This document shows positions 27,169 through 36,623 of a DNA stretch of 64,000 nt, piece after piece. Source of the stretch: Amycolatopsis pittospori (GTDB taxonomy: Bacteria; Actinomycetota; Actinomycetes; Mycobacteriales; Pseudonocardiaceae). The stretch covers positions 1 through 64,000 of the forward strand of contig NZ_JACBXD010000045.1 in assembly GCF_013870525.1 (NCBI RefSeq). The letters are read 5' to 3'. Below the pieces are notes generated by a model. That model searched no databases, was not told where the DNA came from, and was given only the letters and a program-made list of their open reading frames with translations. The number at the start of each line of letters is the position of its first letter. The first letter of the stretch is position 1. Both the position numbers and the translations under genes were made by a program.

Positions 27169-27246
27169 GGCGACGACGGGGCGCGGTATAGGGCGTTATA
27201 CGCGAAGTGTCGGCCGAGGGGGTCGTGAGTGATAAGGAGGGTTATT

Positions 27247-27406
27247 GAGGGGTAAGGCAAACGTTTCGTGTCTCAGCTACCCGCTCGTCAAGGTTGCGAA
27301 AGCCACTTTCGCAACCTTCGACGTTGCGAAAGTGGCTTTCGCAACACCTGCCACGCGGCCGGACGCAACGACCGGCGCCGACCACGCCACCTTTGCCTTA
27401 CCTCTC
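27247..27406. repeat. Inverted repeat with nested GTTGCGAAAG palindromes
   Basis: Outer arms 27247-27261 and 27392-27406 (core GGTAAGGCAAA / TTTGCCTTACC) match at 14 of 15. Inside, 27291-27317 and 27322-27345 are two palindromes of the form GTTGCGAAAG...CTTTCGCAAC, and each is the reverse complement of the other. Confidence 0.8.
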
Positions 27407-27415
27407 GATAGAAAG

Positions 27416-27581
27416 CAATGCCAGGTAGCTTAAGTTGATCTTGGGATGCGTCCTTCGCCGTCTGCCGGCCTGATCTCCTTCACTACCCTCAAGGTAGGCA
27501 AGGAGGCCTTCACACCCAGCCGAGCACCTCCATGGTCACGATCGAGACCCACCCAAGATCAACCCAAGCTACGTGGCATTG
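27416..27581. repeat. 30-nt inverted repeat with inner hairpin
   Basis: Arms 27416-27445 and 27552-27581 match at 27 of 30 (starting CAATGCCA, ending GTTGATCTTGGG). The inner hairpin is 27475-27487 pairing with 27493-27505 (CTCCTT...AAGGAG). The MITE-like size of 166 bp suggests a non-coding mobile or folded element; no transposase is nearby. Confidence 0.8.
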
Positions 27582-27644
27582 GGTTAGAACGACCCTTTTC
27601 ACTCACGACCCCGAGGAGTTCGGCCACCTCGTCGCATCGCCCAG

Positions 27645-28652
27645 TTACGCCCGCAGGTGCGCCCGGTCCGGCTCGACAGCGTGCTGGAGCGGCTGTCCGA
27701 GCACGAACCGCCGCAGTTCGCGCGCGACGAGCTCGCCCATCCGCGCGCGCTCGGCGCCCAGCGCGCCGGCCAGATGCGGCGTGAGCACCACGTTCGGCAG
27801 CGTGTAGAGCGGCGAGTCCGGTACCGGCGGTTCGGGCCAGGTGACGTCGAGGATCGCCGTGAGATCCGGGCGTTCGCCCAGGACCGGGACGACCGACGGC
27901 TCGTCGACGACCGCGCCGCGCGCGGTGTTGATCAGGGTAGCGCCGACGCCCATCCGTGCCACGAGCTCGCCGTTCACCAGGCCTTCGGTCTCCGGCAGCA
28001 GCGGCGCGTGCAGGCTCACCACCGCGCAGGTGCCGAACAGCTCGTCCAGATCCACCAGTCGTACGCCGAGTCCGGCGGCGGCCTCGGCGTCGACGACGGG
28101 GTCGCTCGCGAGTACCTCCACGTCGAAACCCCGCAGGTGCGACGCGACGAGAGCACCGATCTCGCCGAGGCCGAGCAGGCCGACCTTGGAGCGGTAGGCC
28201 CCGGCGACCCTCGGGTCGGCCGGGTAAGCCCGCCGGTCGCGGATCTCACGCGAGATCCGGTGCACCTGTTTGAGTCCCAAGAGGATCTGGGCCAGGGTGA
28301 ACTCGGCGACCGGGACGGCGTTCGCGGCCGCGGCGGACACGATCGGGATCCCACGCGCCCAGAAGTCCGGCGTGGTCAGCGGGCGGACCGATCCGGCCGC
28401 GACGAGCACGGCGCGCAGGCCGGGCGCGTGTCCCAGCAGGACGGAGTCCAGGACCGGCGCGCCCCAGCCCGAGAGCAGGATTTCGACGCCGTCCAGTGCC
28501 CCTGGGTCCGTTGCCAGCTGCTCGCGCGTGAGCGGCTCGCGCAGGTGCGCGAGGGCCCCGATCTCCCGCAGGACGGCCTCGGGGTAAACGTCGTCGCGGC
28601 GGCGTTCCTCCATCACGAGGACCGCTTCCGGCCGGTGGTGCTGCTCCGTCAT
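27645..28652 (-). CDS. D-2-hydroxyacid dehydrogenase
   Basis: 335 residues, NAD-dependent. The Rossmann motif GLLGLGEIG is near residue 168. Catalytic residues are visible: Arg in INTARGAVVDE, Glu in TWPEPPVPDSP and His in LTPHLAGALG. It may reduce or oxidise a 2-keto or 2-hydroxy acid derived from sugar acids. It is divergent from a sugar importer and PL6/GH29 cluster, with a LacI-type operator between, so it is probably part of the same catabolic unit. Confidence 0.9.
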   Translation of the reverse strand: MTEQHHRPEAVLVMEERRRDDVYPEAVLREIGALAHLREPLTREQLATDPGALDGVEILLSGWGAPVLDSVLLGHAPGLRAVLVAAGSVRPLTTPDFWARGIPIVSAAAANAVPVAEFTLAQILLGLKQVHRISREIRDRRAYPADPRVAGAYRSKVGLLGLGEIGALVASHLRGFDVEVLASDPVVDAEAAAGLGVRLVDLDELFGTCAVVSLHAPLLPETEGLVNGELVARMGVGATLINTARGAVVDEPSVVPVLGERPDLTAILDVTWPEPPVPDSPLYTLPNVVLTPHLAGALGAERARMGELVARELRRFVLGQPLQHAVEPDRAHLRA

Positions 28653-28772
28653 CTCTGCCTCCGGCGGCGACCATACATCGGATGCTTAACCCGGTCCACG
28701 GGCGGTGAGGCGCACACAGAGCCAACCCCGGCCGATTGAAATTCGTAATCATCGGACCATTGACCGGACGCC

Positions 28773-28787
28773 GGGAAAGCGCTTACC
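28773..28787. promoter_or_regulatory. LacI-type operator in divergent region
   Basis: GGGAAAGCGCTTACC contains the near-perfect palindrome GGNAAGCGCTTNCC with a central CG, the classic LacI/GalR family shape. It lies 47 bases before the importer start and within the shared upstream region of the hydroxyacid dehydrogenase. The LacI at 34828, in the same cluster, is the likely partner (inference). Confidence 0.55.
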
Positions 28788-28833
28788 GTCCCTCCGGAGT
28801 AGACAGCGTGGTCCACAGTGAACAGGAGATGCG

Positions 28834-30162
28834 ATGCGGAAATCGCGGTGGATCGGCGTGGGACTCACTGTCTCAGCGCTGGTCCTTTCGGGCTGCTCGG
28901 CAGGCCCCGCCGGAACGAACGTCGCGCAGGACACCAAGGCGCCACTGGAACTGTGGACCCGGACGACGCCCGGCGGCCCCGGCGAGCAGGCCACCAAACG
29001 CCTCGCCGAGGCCTTCGAGAAGGCCACCGGTTTCAAGGTGCAGGTCACCGCGATCTTCGACGACTTCGAGACGAAGCTGGCCCAGCGCGCCGCCCAGCGC
29101 GACCTGCCCGACATCGTGATGAACGACGTCACGCAGATCGGCACGCTGAAGAGCCAGGGTCTCGTCCGTGAGATCGAACAGGGCAAGATCAAGCACGCCT
29201 CGGAGCTCACCGAGCAGGCGCTCAAGTCGAACCAGACCCCGGACGGCAAGCTGTACGGCCTGCCGTACTCCGCGCAGGCCTCGGCGCTGCTGATCCGCAA
29301 GGACTGGCGCGAAAAACTCGGCAAGACCGTCCCGCAGAGCTGGCCGGAACTGGTCGACCTCGCCAAGGCGTTCACCACCGGCGACCCCGACGGCAACGGC
29401 AAGAACGACACCGCCGGACTGACCGCGACGCTGTCGACCAAGCGGGGCTACGCCTCCTGGTACTTCTCGAACTTCCTGTGGGCGGCGGGCGGCGACTTCA
29501 TCACCGGGGCCGGCGGCGGCAAGTACAAGCCGTCGATGAGCACGCCGGAATCGGTGGCCGCGGTGCAGTGGTTCCGCGATCTCGGCTGCAAGGACAACGT
29601 GATCCAGCCCGGCGCGGTCACCATGCCGACCCCGGCGACCAACGAGACGTTCGAGGCCGGCAAGGCCGGGATGTACGTCGTCGGCCCGTATCTGCTGCCG
29701 CGCTTCGACAAGTCGCTCGGCAAGGACAAGTACGAGGTCGTCCCGATGCCGCAGGGCGCCAAGAACGCCGACGTCCTCGCAGAGGGCCTGTCCATCTACA
29801 TGATGGCCGGTTCGCCGAACCAGGCCGGACAGGACGCCTTCGGTGATTACGCGATCTCGGCCGACGGCCAGAAGATCGGCATGGAGGGCGAATCGGCCTT
29901 CATCGTGCAGCTCCCGGTGAACAAGAACGTCGACATCGCCCAGGTCCGCCCGGACCCGCGATGGAAGACCTACGCCGAGATCTACGCCAAGTCGGGCCAC
30001 TACGCACCGTCCATCCCGAACTGGACACCGGTCCGCCAGGACACCGCCGACACGGTCAGCGCGCTCGTCGCCGACTGCAAGCTCGACACCAAGGCGGAAC
30101 TGTCCAAACTCGACACCAAGCTCACCGCGACCTTGCAGCAACAGGGGATCAGCGCGTCATGA
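28834..30162 (+). CDS. Sugar ABC binding lipoprotein (polysaccharide locus)
   Basis: 442 residues with signal peptide and lipobox LSGC (Cys near 21). Family-1 solute-binding features include TPDGKLYGLPYSAQASALLI, KDWREKLGKTVPQSWPELVD and a DPDGNGKND calcium-like loop. CAGGAGATGCG sits at the start. It binds an oligosaccharide released by extracellular enzymes and passes it to the two permeases that follow with overlapping starts. Ligand is unknown; the adjacent fucosidase and PL6 lyase suggest a fucose- or uronate-containing oligosaccharide. Confidence 0.92.
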   Translation: MRKSRWIGVGLTVSALVLSGCSAGPAGTNVAQDTKAPLELWTRTTPGGPGEQATKRLAEAFEKATGFKVQVTAIFDDFETKLAQRAAQRDLPDIVMNDVTQIGTLKSQGLVREIEQGKIKHASELTEQALKSNQTPDGKLYGLPYSAQASALLIRKDWREKLGKTVPQSWPELVDLAKAFTTGDPDGNGKNDTAGLTATLSTKRGYASWYFSNFLWAAGGDFITGAGGGKYKPSMSTPESVAAVQWFRDLGCKDNVIQPGAVTMPTPATNETFEAGKAGMYVVGPYLLPRFDKSLGKDKYEVVPMPQGAKNADVLAEGLSIYMMAGSPNQAGQDAFGDYAISADGQKIGMEGESAFIVQLPVNKNVDIAQVRPDPRWKTYAEIYAKSGHYAPSIPNWTPVRQDTADTVSALVADCKLDTKAELSKLDTKLTATLQQQGISAS

Positions 30163-31115
30163 CCGTAGATCACGCCAAGCCGGCGACCGTCGGCGCGGAG
30201 CGTCCCGCCACCCGGCGGACGCCCGCGCCGAAGGCCCGCAGGCGCAGCGACCGCGACGGGAAGTGGTGGACGCCGTGGCTGTTCCTGGCCCCCGCCCTGA
30301 TCCTGTTCGTGTACTTCAAGTTCATCCCGATGGGCACCGCGGTGGTGATGTCCTTCCAGGACGTCCAGCCGTACCTGGGCAACCGGTGGGTCGGCGGGGA
30401 GAACTACAGCGCCGTCCTCGGTGACGAGGCGTTCCACTCCGCGATCTGGCACACCGTCGTGATCGCGATCGGGCAGACCGCCGGGTCGATGATCATCGGC
30501 CTTGCGCTGGCACTGCTGATGGAGGGCCAGAGCAAACGGCTCAAGTTCCTGCGCTCGGCGGCGTTCCTGCCGGTGGTCGTGCCGATCGCGGTGGTCGCCG
30601 AACTCTGGCGGATCATGTACCACCCGACCGAGGACGGGATGCTGAACTCCCTCCTCGGCCTGATCGGGATGGGCCCGTCGGGCTTCATCAACGACCCCGA
30701 CACGTCGATGGTCTCGGTCATCATCACCGGCATCTGGCGTGGCGCGCCGTACGACATGATGATCTTCCTCGCCGGGCTCGCCGGAATCGACCGCGGTCTG
30801 TACGAAGCGGCCACTGTGGATGGTGCCTCCCGCTGGCGCAAGATCCTCCACGTGACACTGCCCGGTCTGCGCTCGGTGTTCTCGATCCTGTTCGTCCTCG
30901 CGGCGATCCGCGGTCTGCGCGTGTTCACCGAGGTGTTCCTGCTGACCAACGGCGGGCCGAACGGCTCGACCGAGGTGGCGATGACCCTGATCTACAAACT
31001 CGGCCTGGAACAGAACCGGCTGGGCGTCGGCGCGGCGGGAGCCGTCCTGCTGTTCCTCGCGACGCTCGTGCTGACGCTGTTCGTCCAGCTGCTCCGACGG
31101 AGGCGAGACGCATGA
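30159..31115 (+). CDS. Sugar ABC permease 1
   Basis: 318 residues; ATG 30159 overlaps the binding-protein stop by four bases. Cytoplasmic Arg/Lys-rich tail, about six helices, and the EAA loop YEAATVDGASRWRKILHVTLP. It has no partner ATPase in the operon, so it should use a shared MsiK-type ATPase. Confidence 0.93.
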   Translation: MTVDHAKPATVGAERPATRRTPAPKARRRSDRDGKWWTPWLFLAPALILFVYFKFIPMGTAVVMSFQDVQPYLGNRWVGGENYSAVLGDEAFHSAIWHTVVIAIGQTAGSMIIGLALALLMEGQSKRLKFLRSAAFLPVVVPIAVVAELWRIMYHPTEDGMLNSLLGLIGMGPSGFINDPDTSMVSVIITGIWRGAPYDMMIFLAGLAGIDRGLYEAATVDGASRWRKILHVTLPGLRSVFSILFVLAAIRGLRVFTEVFLLTNGGPNGSTEVAMTLIYKLGLEQNRLGVGAAGAVLLFLATLVLTLFVQLLRRRRDA

Positions 31116-31978
31116 CCGCGGCCAACGATTCGGCCCTCGGCCTCGACGCCGTCAAATCCCCGGGCGGGCGGATCCTGAAGTTCGTCCTGTACGCCATCCT
31201 GCTTCTGGTGTTCGCCGGCCCACTGCTGGCGCTGCTGGTCAGCGCGTTCAACGACGTCTCCGATCCGACGGCGCTGAGCGTCATCCCGTCGAGCCCCACC
31301 CTGGAGAACTTCGGCATCGCGTTCGACCAGGGTGTCGGGATGTACCTGCTCAACTCGTTCCTGGTGGTCGGCTTCGGCCTGCTGCTCCAGGTCGTGGTGT
31401 CGGTGCTGGCGGGCTACGCCTTGGCGCGCAAGAAGTTCCGCTTCATGACCCTGGTGCTGGTCGCGATCCTCGCGACGCTGATGCTGCCGGAGGAGATCCT
31501 CGCGATCCCGCTGTCGCTGATCCTGTCCGACCTGCCGGTGGTGCACTTCAACCTGATCGGCAGCCTCGCCGGGATGATCGTGCCGCTGGGCGCGTGGGCG
31601 TTCTCGATCCTGGTGATGACCGAGTTCATGAAGGACGTCCCGCGCGAACTCGAAGAGGCCGCCCGTATCGACGGCGCCGGGGATCTGCGGATCTTCGCGC
31701 AGATCATCCTGCCGATGTGCCGTCCCGCGCTCGGCGTGATCGGCGTCTTCGGCTTCACGATGATCTGGGACCAGTACCTGTTGCCGTTGCTGGTTTCCAC
31801 CGACGCCTCGACCTACACCCTGCCGCTGGCCCTGCGGACACTGCGGATCGACCCGACCGTCACCCCCGGCGTGATCATGGCGGCGTCGCTGCTGGCGCTG
31901 CTCCCCTCGGTCGCGGCGTTCCTGTTCTTCCAGCGTTCGTTCGTCCGGGGCCTCGCCTCGGGCGCGCTCAAGGGCTGA
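31112..31978 (+). CDS. Sugar ABC permease 2
   Basis: 288 residues; ATG 31112 overlaps the first permease by four bases. Six helices and the EAA loop EEAARIDGAGDLRIFAQIILP are visible; the C-terminus ends RSFVRGLASGALKG. It forms the heterodimeric channel with the preceding permease. Confidence 0.93.
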   Translation: MTAANDSALGLDAVKSPGGRILKFVLYAILLLVFAGPLLALLVSAFNDVSDPTALSVIPSSPTLENFGIAFDQGVGMYLLNSFLVVGFGLLLQVVVSVLAGYALARKKFRFMTLVLVAILATLMLPEEILAIPLSLILSDLPVVHFNLIGSLAGMIVPLGAWAFSILVMTEFMKDVPRELEEAARIDGAGDLRIFAQIILPMCRPALGVIGVFGFTMIWDQYLLPLLVSTDASTYTLPLALRTLRIDPTVTPGVIMAASLLALLPSVAAFLFFQRSFVRGLASGALKG

Positions 31979-32005
31979 CCCACGATCTCGAGGAGCGATC
32001 CTGAA

Positions 32006-33301
32006 GTGAGTTCCACCGCCTGGTTCACCCACGACCGGTTCGGGATGTTCGTCCACTGGGGACTGTATTCGCTGGCCGCCCGGCACGAATGGGTGCAGAA
32101 CCGCGAGAAGCTGACCGACGAGCAGTACCGCGTCTACTTCGACCACTTCGAGCCGGACAAGTACGACCCGCGCTCCTGGGCGAGGGCCGCGAAGGACGCG
32201 GGCATGACGTACGTCGTGCTCACCACCAAGCACCACGACGGTTTCTGCCTGTGGGACAGCGATCTCACCGATTTCAAGGTGACGAACACGCCGTACGGCA
32301 AGGACTTGCTCGGCCCGTTCGTCGACGCCTGCCGCGAGGAAGGGCTGAAGGTCGGCTTCTACCACTCGCTGATCGACTGGCACCATCCGGCGTTCCCCGT
32401 CGACGGCACCCATCCCCGCCGTGACGACGCGGAGTACATCGCCGCGCACCAGTACGCCGACATCTCCGAGTACCGGCTCTATCTGCACGGTCAGGTCCGC
32501 GAACTGCTCACCCGCTTCGGCACGATCGACTACCTGTTCTTCGACTTCTCCTACCAGGGCCGCAAGGAATGGTGGGGCGGCAAGGGACCGGACGACTGGG
32601 ACTCCCCCGGCCTGCTCGCGATGGTCCGTGAACTGCAGCCCGGCATCCTGGTCAACGACCGCACCGGGATCCCCGGCGACTTCATCACCCCCGAGCAGTA
32701 CCAGCCGTCCGGTCCGATGACCCGCGACGGCGTCCCGGTGGTGTGGGAAGCGTGCCAGACCCTCAACGGCAGCTGGGGATACGACCGCGACAACCTCGAC
32801 TACAAAAGCCCCGAACTGCTCATCCGGATGCTGGTCGACGGCGTGTCCAAGGACGGGAACCTGCTGCTCAACGTCGGCCCGAACGGCCGTGGCGAGATCG
32901 ACCCGCGGGCACACGCCACCCTCGCCGAACTGGGCCGGTGGATGGACCGGCACGAGCGGTCGATCCGCGGCTGCGGTCCCGCCGAGTTCACCGCGCCCTC
33001 GGACTGCCGCTACACGCGACGCGGCGACCGGCTGTACCTGCACCTGTTCAGCTGGCCGCTCAACCACGTCCACCTGCCCGGCATGGCCGGACGGGTGCGC
33101 TACGCCCAACTGCTCGACGACGCCTCGGAAATCCGGCAGGTCCACACGGATCCCGGGCAGACCGCGCAGAACACGCAGATGGGCGGGCAGCCGGAAGGCA
33201 CGCTCACCCTCAAGCTCCCCATCCGGAAACCGGACACCCCGGTCCCGGTGATCGAGCTGTTCCTCACCAGCCCCGCCGCCGCCACCCTCCCCACCGATTG
33301 A
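32006..33301 (+). CDS. GH29 alpha-L-fucosidase
   Basis: 431 residues, no signal peptide, so cytoplasmic. The GH29 signature block is strong: WFTHDRFGMFVHWGLYSLAA, YVVLTTKHHDGFCLWDS and KVGFYHSLIDWHHP. The likely nucleophile is Asp180 in IDYLFFDFSYQG. GTG 32006 is preceded by GAGGAG. It would cleave fucose from imported oligosaccharides. Family GH29 substrate linkage cannot be read from sequence. Next to a PL6 lyase, this implies a fucosylated acidic polymer. Confidence 0.9.
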   Translation: MSSTAWFTHDRFGMFVHWGLYSLAARHEWVQNREKLTDEQYRVYFDHFEPDKYDPRSWARAAKDAGMTYVVLTTKHHDGFCLWDSDLTDFKVTNTPYGKDLLGPFVDACREEGLKVGFYHSLIDWHHPAFPVDGTHPRRDDAEYIAAHQYADISEYRLYLHGQVRELLTRFGTIDYLFFDFSYQGRKEWWGGKGPDDWDSPGLLAMVRELQPGILVNDRTGIPGDFITPEQYQPSGPMTRDGVPVVWEACQTLNGSWGYDRDNLDYKSPELLIRMLVDGVSKDGNLLLNVGPNGRGEIDPRAHATLAELGRWMDRHERSIRGCGPAEFTAPSDCRYTRRGDRLYLHLFSWPLNHVHLPGMAGRVRYAQLLDDASEIRQVHTDPGQTAQNTQMGGQPEGTLTLKLPIRKPDTPVPVIELFLTSPAAATLPTD

Positions 33302-33314
33302 GCACGGAGGCATC

Positions 33315-34757
33315 ATGGATCGCAGAAGGTTTCTCAGCGGCGCCACCCTCGGCGCCGCACTGGTCACCGTCCCCTGGGTCACCGCGGGGACGGCGTCGGC
33401 CAAACCGCAGGGGCTGTGCGCGCTGAACGTCAGCTCGCTGACCGAACTGCAGAACGCCATCAACTCGGCCTCCGCCGGTGCCGTCATCACCGTGAACAAC
33501 GGCACGTACACCGTGCCCACGGGCAAGCCGATCAGCATCAAGGGCAGGCGCGGCACCAAGGACCAGCCGATCACCATCGTCGCCCAGTCCACCGGCGGGG
33601 TGACCCTGAACGGTGAGCAGAGCTTCGTCTTCGACGACTCCACCGGCGTCACGATCAGCGGATTCAATCTCCGGCAGAGCACCACGCTGGAAATCCCGCC
33701 GAACTGTTCCCGGATCCGCCTGACCCGCAACGATCTCCAGTTCGCCGACATCACGGACCTGCACTGGGTGATGGTCCGCGCCGACAACAGCAAGATCGAC
33801 CGCAACCACTTCCACCACAAGACGACGCTCGGCGTCATGCTCTGCATCGAGGGCGCGGACGAAGACAAGATGGCGGTGGGCGTCCACGTCCTGCGGAACT
33901 ACTTCTCCGATCACACCTTCGCCGGCGACAACGGCGGCGAGCCGATCCGGCTCGGCGTCAGCCCGCGTGCGCTGAGCACCGCCGGCGCCACGGTGGAGTA
34001 CAACCTGTTCGAACGCGCGAACGGCGACCCGGAGGCGATCTCGGTCAAGTCGTCGGGCAACTTCATCCGCAACAACACCATCCGGAACAGCCTGGGCGGC
34101 ATCGTGCTGCGCCACGGGAACAAGACCGTCGTCGACTCCAACTTCATCCTCGGCGGTAAGGAAGGCATCCGGATCTACGGCAACGACCACAAGATCCTCA
34201 ACAACTACGTCGCCGGACTGTCCAGCAACGCGCTGGTCGTCGGCAGCGGCTCCGTCCGGGACCACTTCCCGGGTGAATCGAAGGAATCACGGCGCGGCAA
34301 CGACGCGGCGGACCGCGTGCTCATCGCGCACAACACGCTGCTGAACAACAGCGGCACGCTCTCCGGCGAGACCAAACGGACGATCGAACCGCGCGACTGC
34401 ACGATCTCCGACAACATCTTCGTCGGCGGCAACGGCGACCTGGTCGCGATGAGCACCACCGGCAACTTCACCTGGTCGGGCAACATCCTGTGGGGCTCGG
34501 GCGGGAACGGGAACATCCCGTCCGGCGGGTTCCAGCGGGTCGACCCGAAGCTCGTGCAGGCGTCGGACGGGGTCTCGCGCCTCGCCTCGAACAGTCCCGC
34601 GATCAACGCCGCCACGCTGTCCACCGCACCGACCACTGTGGACATCGACGGTCAGGCCCGCGGCAGCCAGCGCGACGTCGGGGCGGACGAGTACTCGACG
34701 GCCGCCATCGCCAACCGTCCGCTCACCCCCGCGGACGTCGGACCCGGCGCTCCGTAG
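33315..34757 (+). CDS. Secreted PL6 polysaccharide lyase (chondroitinase B-like)
   Basis: 480 residues with a twin-arginine-like signal (MDRRRFLSGATLG), probably Tat-exported. A right-handed beta-helix lyase: NGDPEAISVKSSGN at 236-249 and GGIVLRHGNKTVVD at 261-274. Lys245 and Arg266 sit 21 residues apart, the same spacing as the catalytic Lys250/Arg271 of characterised chondroitinase B. The family also contains alginate lyases, so dermatan-, alginate- or other uronate-polymer cleavage remains open. The gap from the fucosidase is 13 bases, so it is in the same operon. Confidence 0.9.
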   Translation: MDRRRFLSGATLGAALVTVPWVTAGTASAKPQGLCALNVSSLTELQNAINSASAGAVITVNNGTYTVPTGKPISIKGRRGTKDQPITIVAQSTGGVTLNGEQSFVFDDSTGVTISGFNLRQSTTLEIPPNCSRIRLTRNDLQFADITDLHWVMVRADNSKIDRNHFHHKTTLGVMLCIEGADEDKMAVGVHVLRNYFSDHTFAGDNGGEPIRLGVSPRALSTAGATVEYNLFERANGDPEAISVKSSGNFIRNNTIRNSLGGIVLRHGNKTVVDSNFILGGKEGIRIYGNDHKILNNYVAGLSSNALVVGSGSVRDHFPGESKESRRGNDAADRVLIAHNTLLNNSGTLSGETKRTIEPRDCTISDNIFVGGNGDLVAMSTTGNFTWSGNILWGSGGNGNIPSGGFQRVDPKLVQASDGVSRLASNSPAINAATLSTAPTTVDIDGQARGSQRDVGADEYSTAAIANRPLTPADVGPGAP

Positions 34758-34765
34758 CGAAAACC

Positions 34766-34803
34766 GGGCCCACGCCGGCGTCTGCCCTCGCCGGCGTGGG
34801 CCC
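34766..34803 (+). terminator. 15-bp hairpin after the PL6 gene
   Basis: A perfect 15-bp stem (GGGCCCACGCCGGCG at 34766-34780 pairing with 34789-34803) with an 8-nt loop, eight bases past the PL6 stop. It ends the importer-enzyme operon before the LacI gene. Confidence 0.9.
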
Positions 34804-34827
34804 GCCGCACCACCCGAGGGAGGAACC

Positions 34828-35865
34828 ATGCCGCAGCGCGCCGCGGGTTCGATCACCCTGGCCGACGTCGCCCGTGAGGCGGGAGTTTCGCTGGCGACGG
34901 CGTCGAGAGCGCTCAACGGCGGGACCAGACAGGTCAGCGGGGAACTGCGGAAATCCGTGCTCCAGGCCGCGGAACGGTTGCAGTACACGGCGAACGTACC
35001 CGCGCAGGCGATGGCCCGCGGCCGCGGCAACGTCGTGGGACTGCTGGTGCACGACATCGTCGACCCGTACTTCTCTTCGATCGCTTCCGGTGTCATGCGG
35101 GTGGCCGCACGGCACGGTCTGACGGTCACGATCGCGAGTACGGAGAATCACCCGGAGAAGGAACTCGAATACGTCACGACGTTGCGCGGCCAGCGGGCGC
35201 GTGCGGTCATCCTGGCCGGGTCGCGCAACGAGGACAGTGCCCTGCAACGGAATCTGACCAAGGAACTCAAGGCGTTCGAGGCCGCCGACGGCCAGGTCGT
35301 GGTGATCGGGCAGCGGAAACTGCCGTTCGACACGGTCATGCTGGAGAACCGGGCGGGGGCGGCTGATCTGGCCGGACACCTCGCCGGGCTCGGCCACCGT
35401 GAATTCCTCGTGCTCGCCGGACCGACCGGCCTGATGACCTCGCGCGATCGCGTCCTGGGCTTCCGCGACGGCCTCGCCCAGCACGGCGTCACCCTGCCCG
35501 CGAACCAGGTCCTGCACGCGGAATTCACGCGTGACGGCGGCTACGCGGCCATGGTGCGCGCCCTGGAGAGCGGCTTCCGCGGGTGCGTGTTCGCGGTCAA
35601 CGACGTGATGGCCGTCGGCGCGATGGCCGCCTGCCGCGATCACGGACTCGACGTGCCGTCGCGGATCGCGGTCGCGGGGTTCGACGACATCATCACCTTG
35701 CGCGACATCAGGCCTTCGCTGTCCACCGTGCGCGTCCCGATCGAGCGGATGGGCGAACAGGCCCTCGACTTCATCCTCGCCGACCGCGGGGACCTCCCCC
35801 GCGTCAAGCTGATCACCGGCGAGGTCGTGCTGAGGGAAAGCACCGACATCTTGGAGGGGAAATGA
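34828..35865 (+). CDS. LacI family regulator of the polysaccharide locus
   Basis: 345 residues. Helix-turn-helix at about 10-32 (LADVAREAGVSLATASRALN), then sugar-binding domain (VVGLLVHDIVDPYFSSIASG, VAGFDDIITLRDIRPSLSTV). GGGAGGAACC precedes the ATG. It overlaps the isomerase gene by four bases, so it is co-expressed with the metabolic genes that follow. It is the probable partner of the operator at 28773. Confidence 0.92.
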   Translation: MPQRAAGSITLADVAREAGVSLATASRALNGGTRQVSGELRKSVLQAAERLQYTANVPAQAMARGRGNVVGLLVHDIVDPYFSSIASGVMRVAARHGLTVTIASTENHPEKELEYVTTLRGQRARAVILAGSRNEDSALQRNLTKELKAFEAADGQVVVIGQRKLPFDTVMLENRAGAADLAGHLAGLGHREFLVLAGPTGLMTSRDRVLGFRDGLAQHGVTLPANQVLHAEFTRDGGYAAMVRALESGFRGCVFAVNDVMAVGAMAACRDHGLDVPSRIAVAGFDDIITLRDIRPSLSTVRVPIERMGEQALDFILADRGDLPRVKLITGEVVLRESTDILEGK

Positions 35866-36623
35866 TCCGGCCGGGACTCTGTTCGGTGACGCTGCGGCGT
35901 CTGGACGCCGAGGAGGTCGCCCGTCGTGCCGAGGAGGCGGGACTGAAGGTGGTCGAGTGGGGCGCCGACGTGCACGTGCGTCCCGGCGACGACTGGGCGG
36001 CCGACCGCGTTCTCGAAGCCATGGCCCGCTATGGGCTGACCTGCGATTCCTACGGGTCCTACTTCCGCGCGACCCCGATCGAGTCGGGGAAGTTCGGCGA
36101 GATCGCCGCGACCGCGGTCCGCCTCGACGCGTCCAGGATCCGGGTGTGGGCGGGCAAAGCGGGTTCGGCGGACGTCGACCCCGACGAACGGGAGCAGGTC
36201 GTGACCGGGCTCCGCGAAGCCGCCGACGTCGCCGCCGGTCACGGTCTCGAAGTGGCGCTGGAGTTCCACGGCGGCACACTGACCGACACGGCCGAGTCGA
36301 CCGTCCGGCTGCTCGACGAGGTCGGCCGCGACAACCTCGGCACCTACTGGCAGCCGCCACAGGATCTGCCGGACGAGCCCGCGCTCGCCGGGCTGGAACT
36401 GGTCCTAGACCGGGTCCTCGCCGTGCACGTCTTCTCGTGGTGGCCCAGCAACGAACGGCATCCGCTGACCGCGAGGACGGACCTGTGGACGCAGGCGTTC
36501 GCGCTGCTCGCGAAGGCGGGACGGCCACTCGACGCGCTGCTGGAATTCGTGCCGGACAACGATCCCGACCTCGTCCCCGGCGAGGCCGACTCGCTGCGCA
36601 AGCTGATCGAGGCGGGCGCGTGA
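35862..36623 (+). CDS. Sugar phosphate isomerase/epimerase-like TIM barrel
   Basis: 253 residues of the xylose-isomerase-like TIM-barrel superfamily. Metal-binding positions are suggested by EFHGG (about 126-130), HVFSWWP (about 188-194) and LLEFVPDND near the C-terminus. It may isomerise or epimerise a sugar or sugar acid from the degraded polymer. It overlaps its neighbours by four bases on both sides, a tight three-gene set. The actual substrate is unknown. Confidence 0.82.
   Translation: MIRPGLCSVTLRRLDAEEVARRAEEAGLKVVEWGADVHVRPGDDWAADRVLEAMARYGLTCDSYGSYFRATPIESGKFGEIAATAVRLDASRIRVWAGKAGSADVDPDEREQVVTGLREAADVAAGHGLEVALEFHGGTLTDTAESTVRLLDEVGRDNLGTYWQPPQDLPDEPALAGLELVLDRVLAVHVFSWWPSNERHPLTARTDLWTQAFALLAKAGRPLDALLEFVPDNDPDLVPGEADSLRKLIEAGA

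Larger units (their letters stand above)
27221..27610. repeat. Composite nested-palindrome island (split 48-nt repeat copy)
   Basis: The 476-bp gap between the aldo/keto reductase and the hydroxyacid dehydrogenase has no credible gene. Its outer ends are half copies of the 48-nt repeat: GGTCGTGAGTGATAAGG at 27221-27237, and AACGACCC...CACTCACGACC ending at 27610. Between them lie two adjacent hairpin elements (27247-27406 and 27416-27581), each with its own nested inner palindrome. The order looks like successive insertions into one 48-nt element. Confidence 0.75.

Noticed and set aside
30992-33868. A 958-codon open frame on the minus strand
   Set aside because: It is opposite to well-supported permease and fucosidase genes, has biased composition (Arg/Gln/Val-rich) and no domain. 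Long antisense frames are expected in high-GC DNA.
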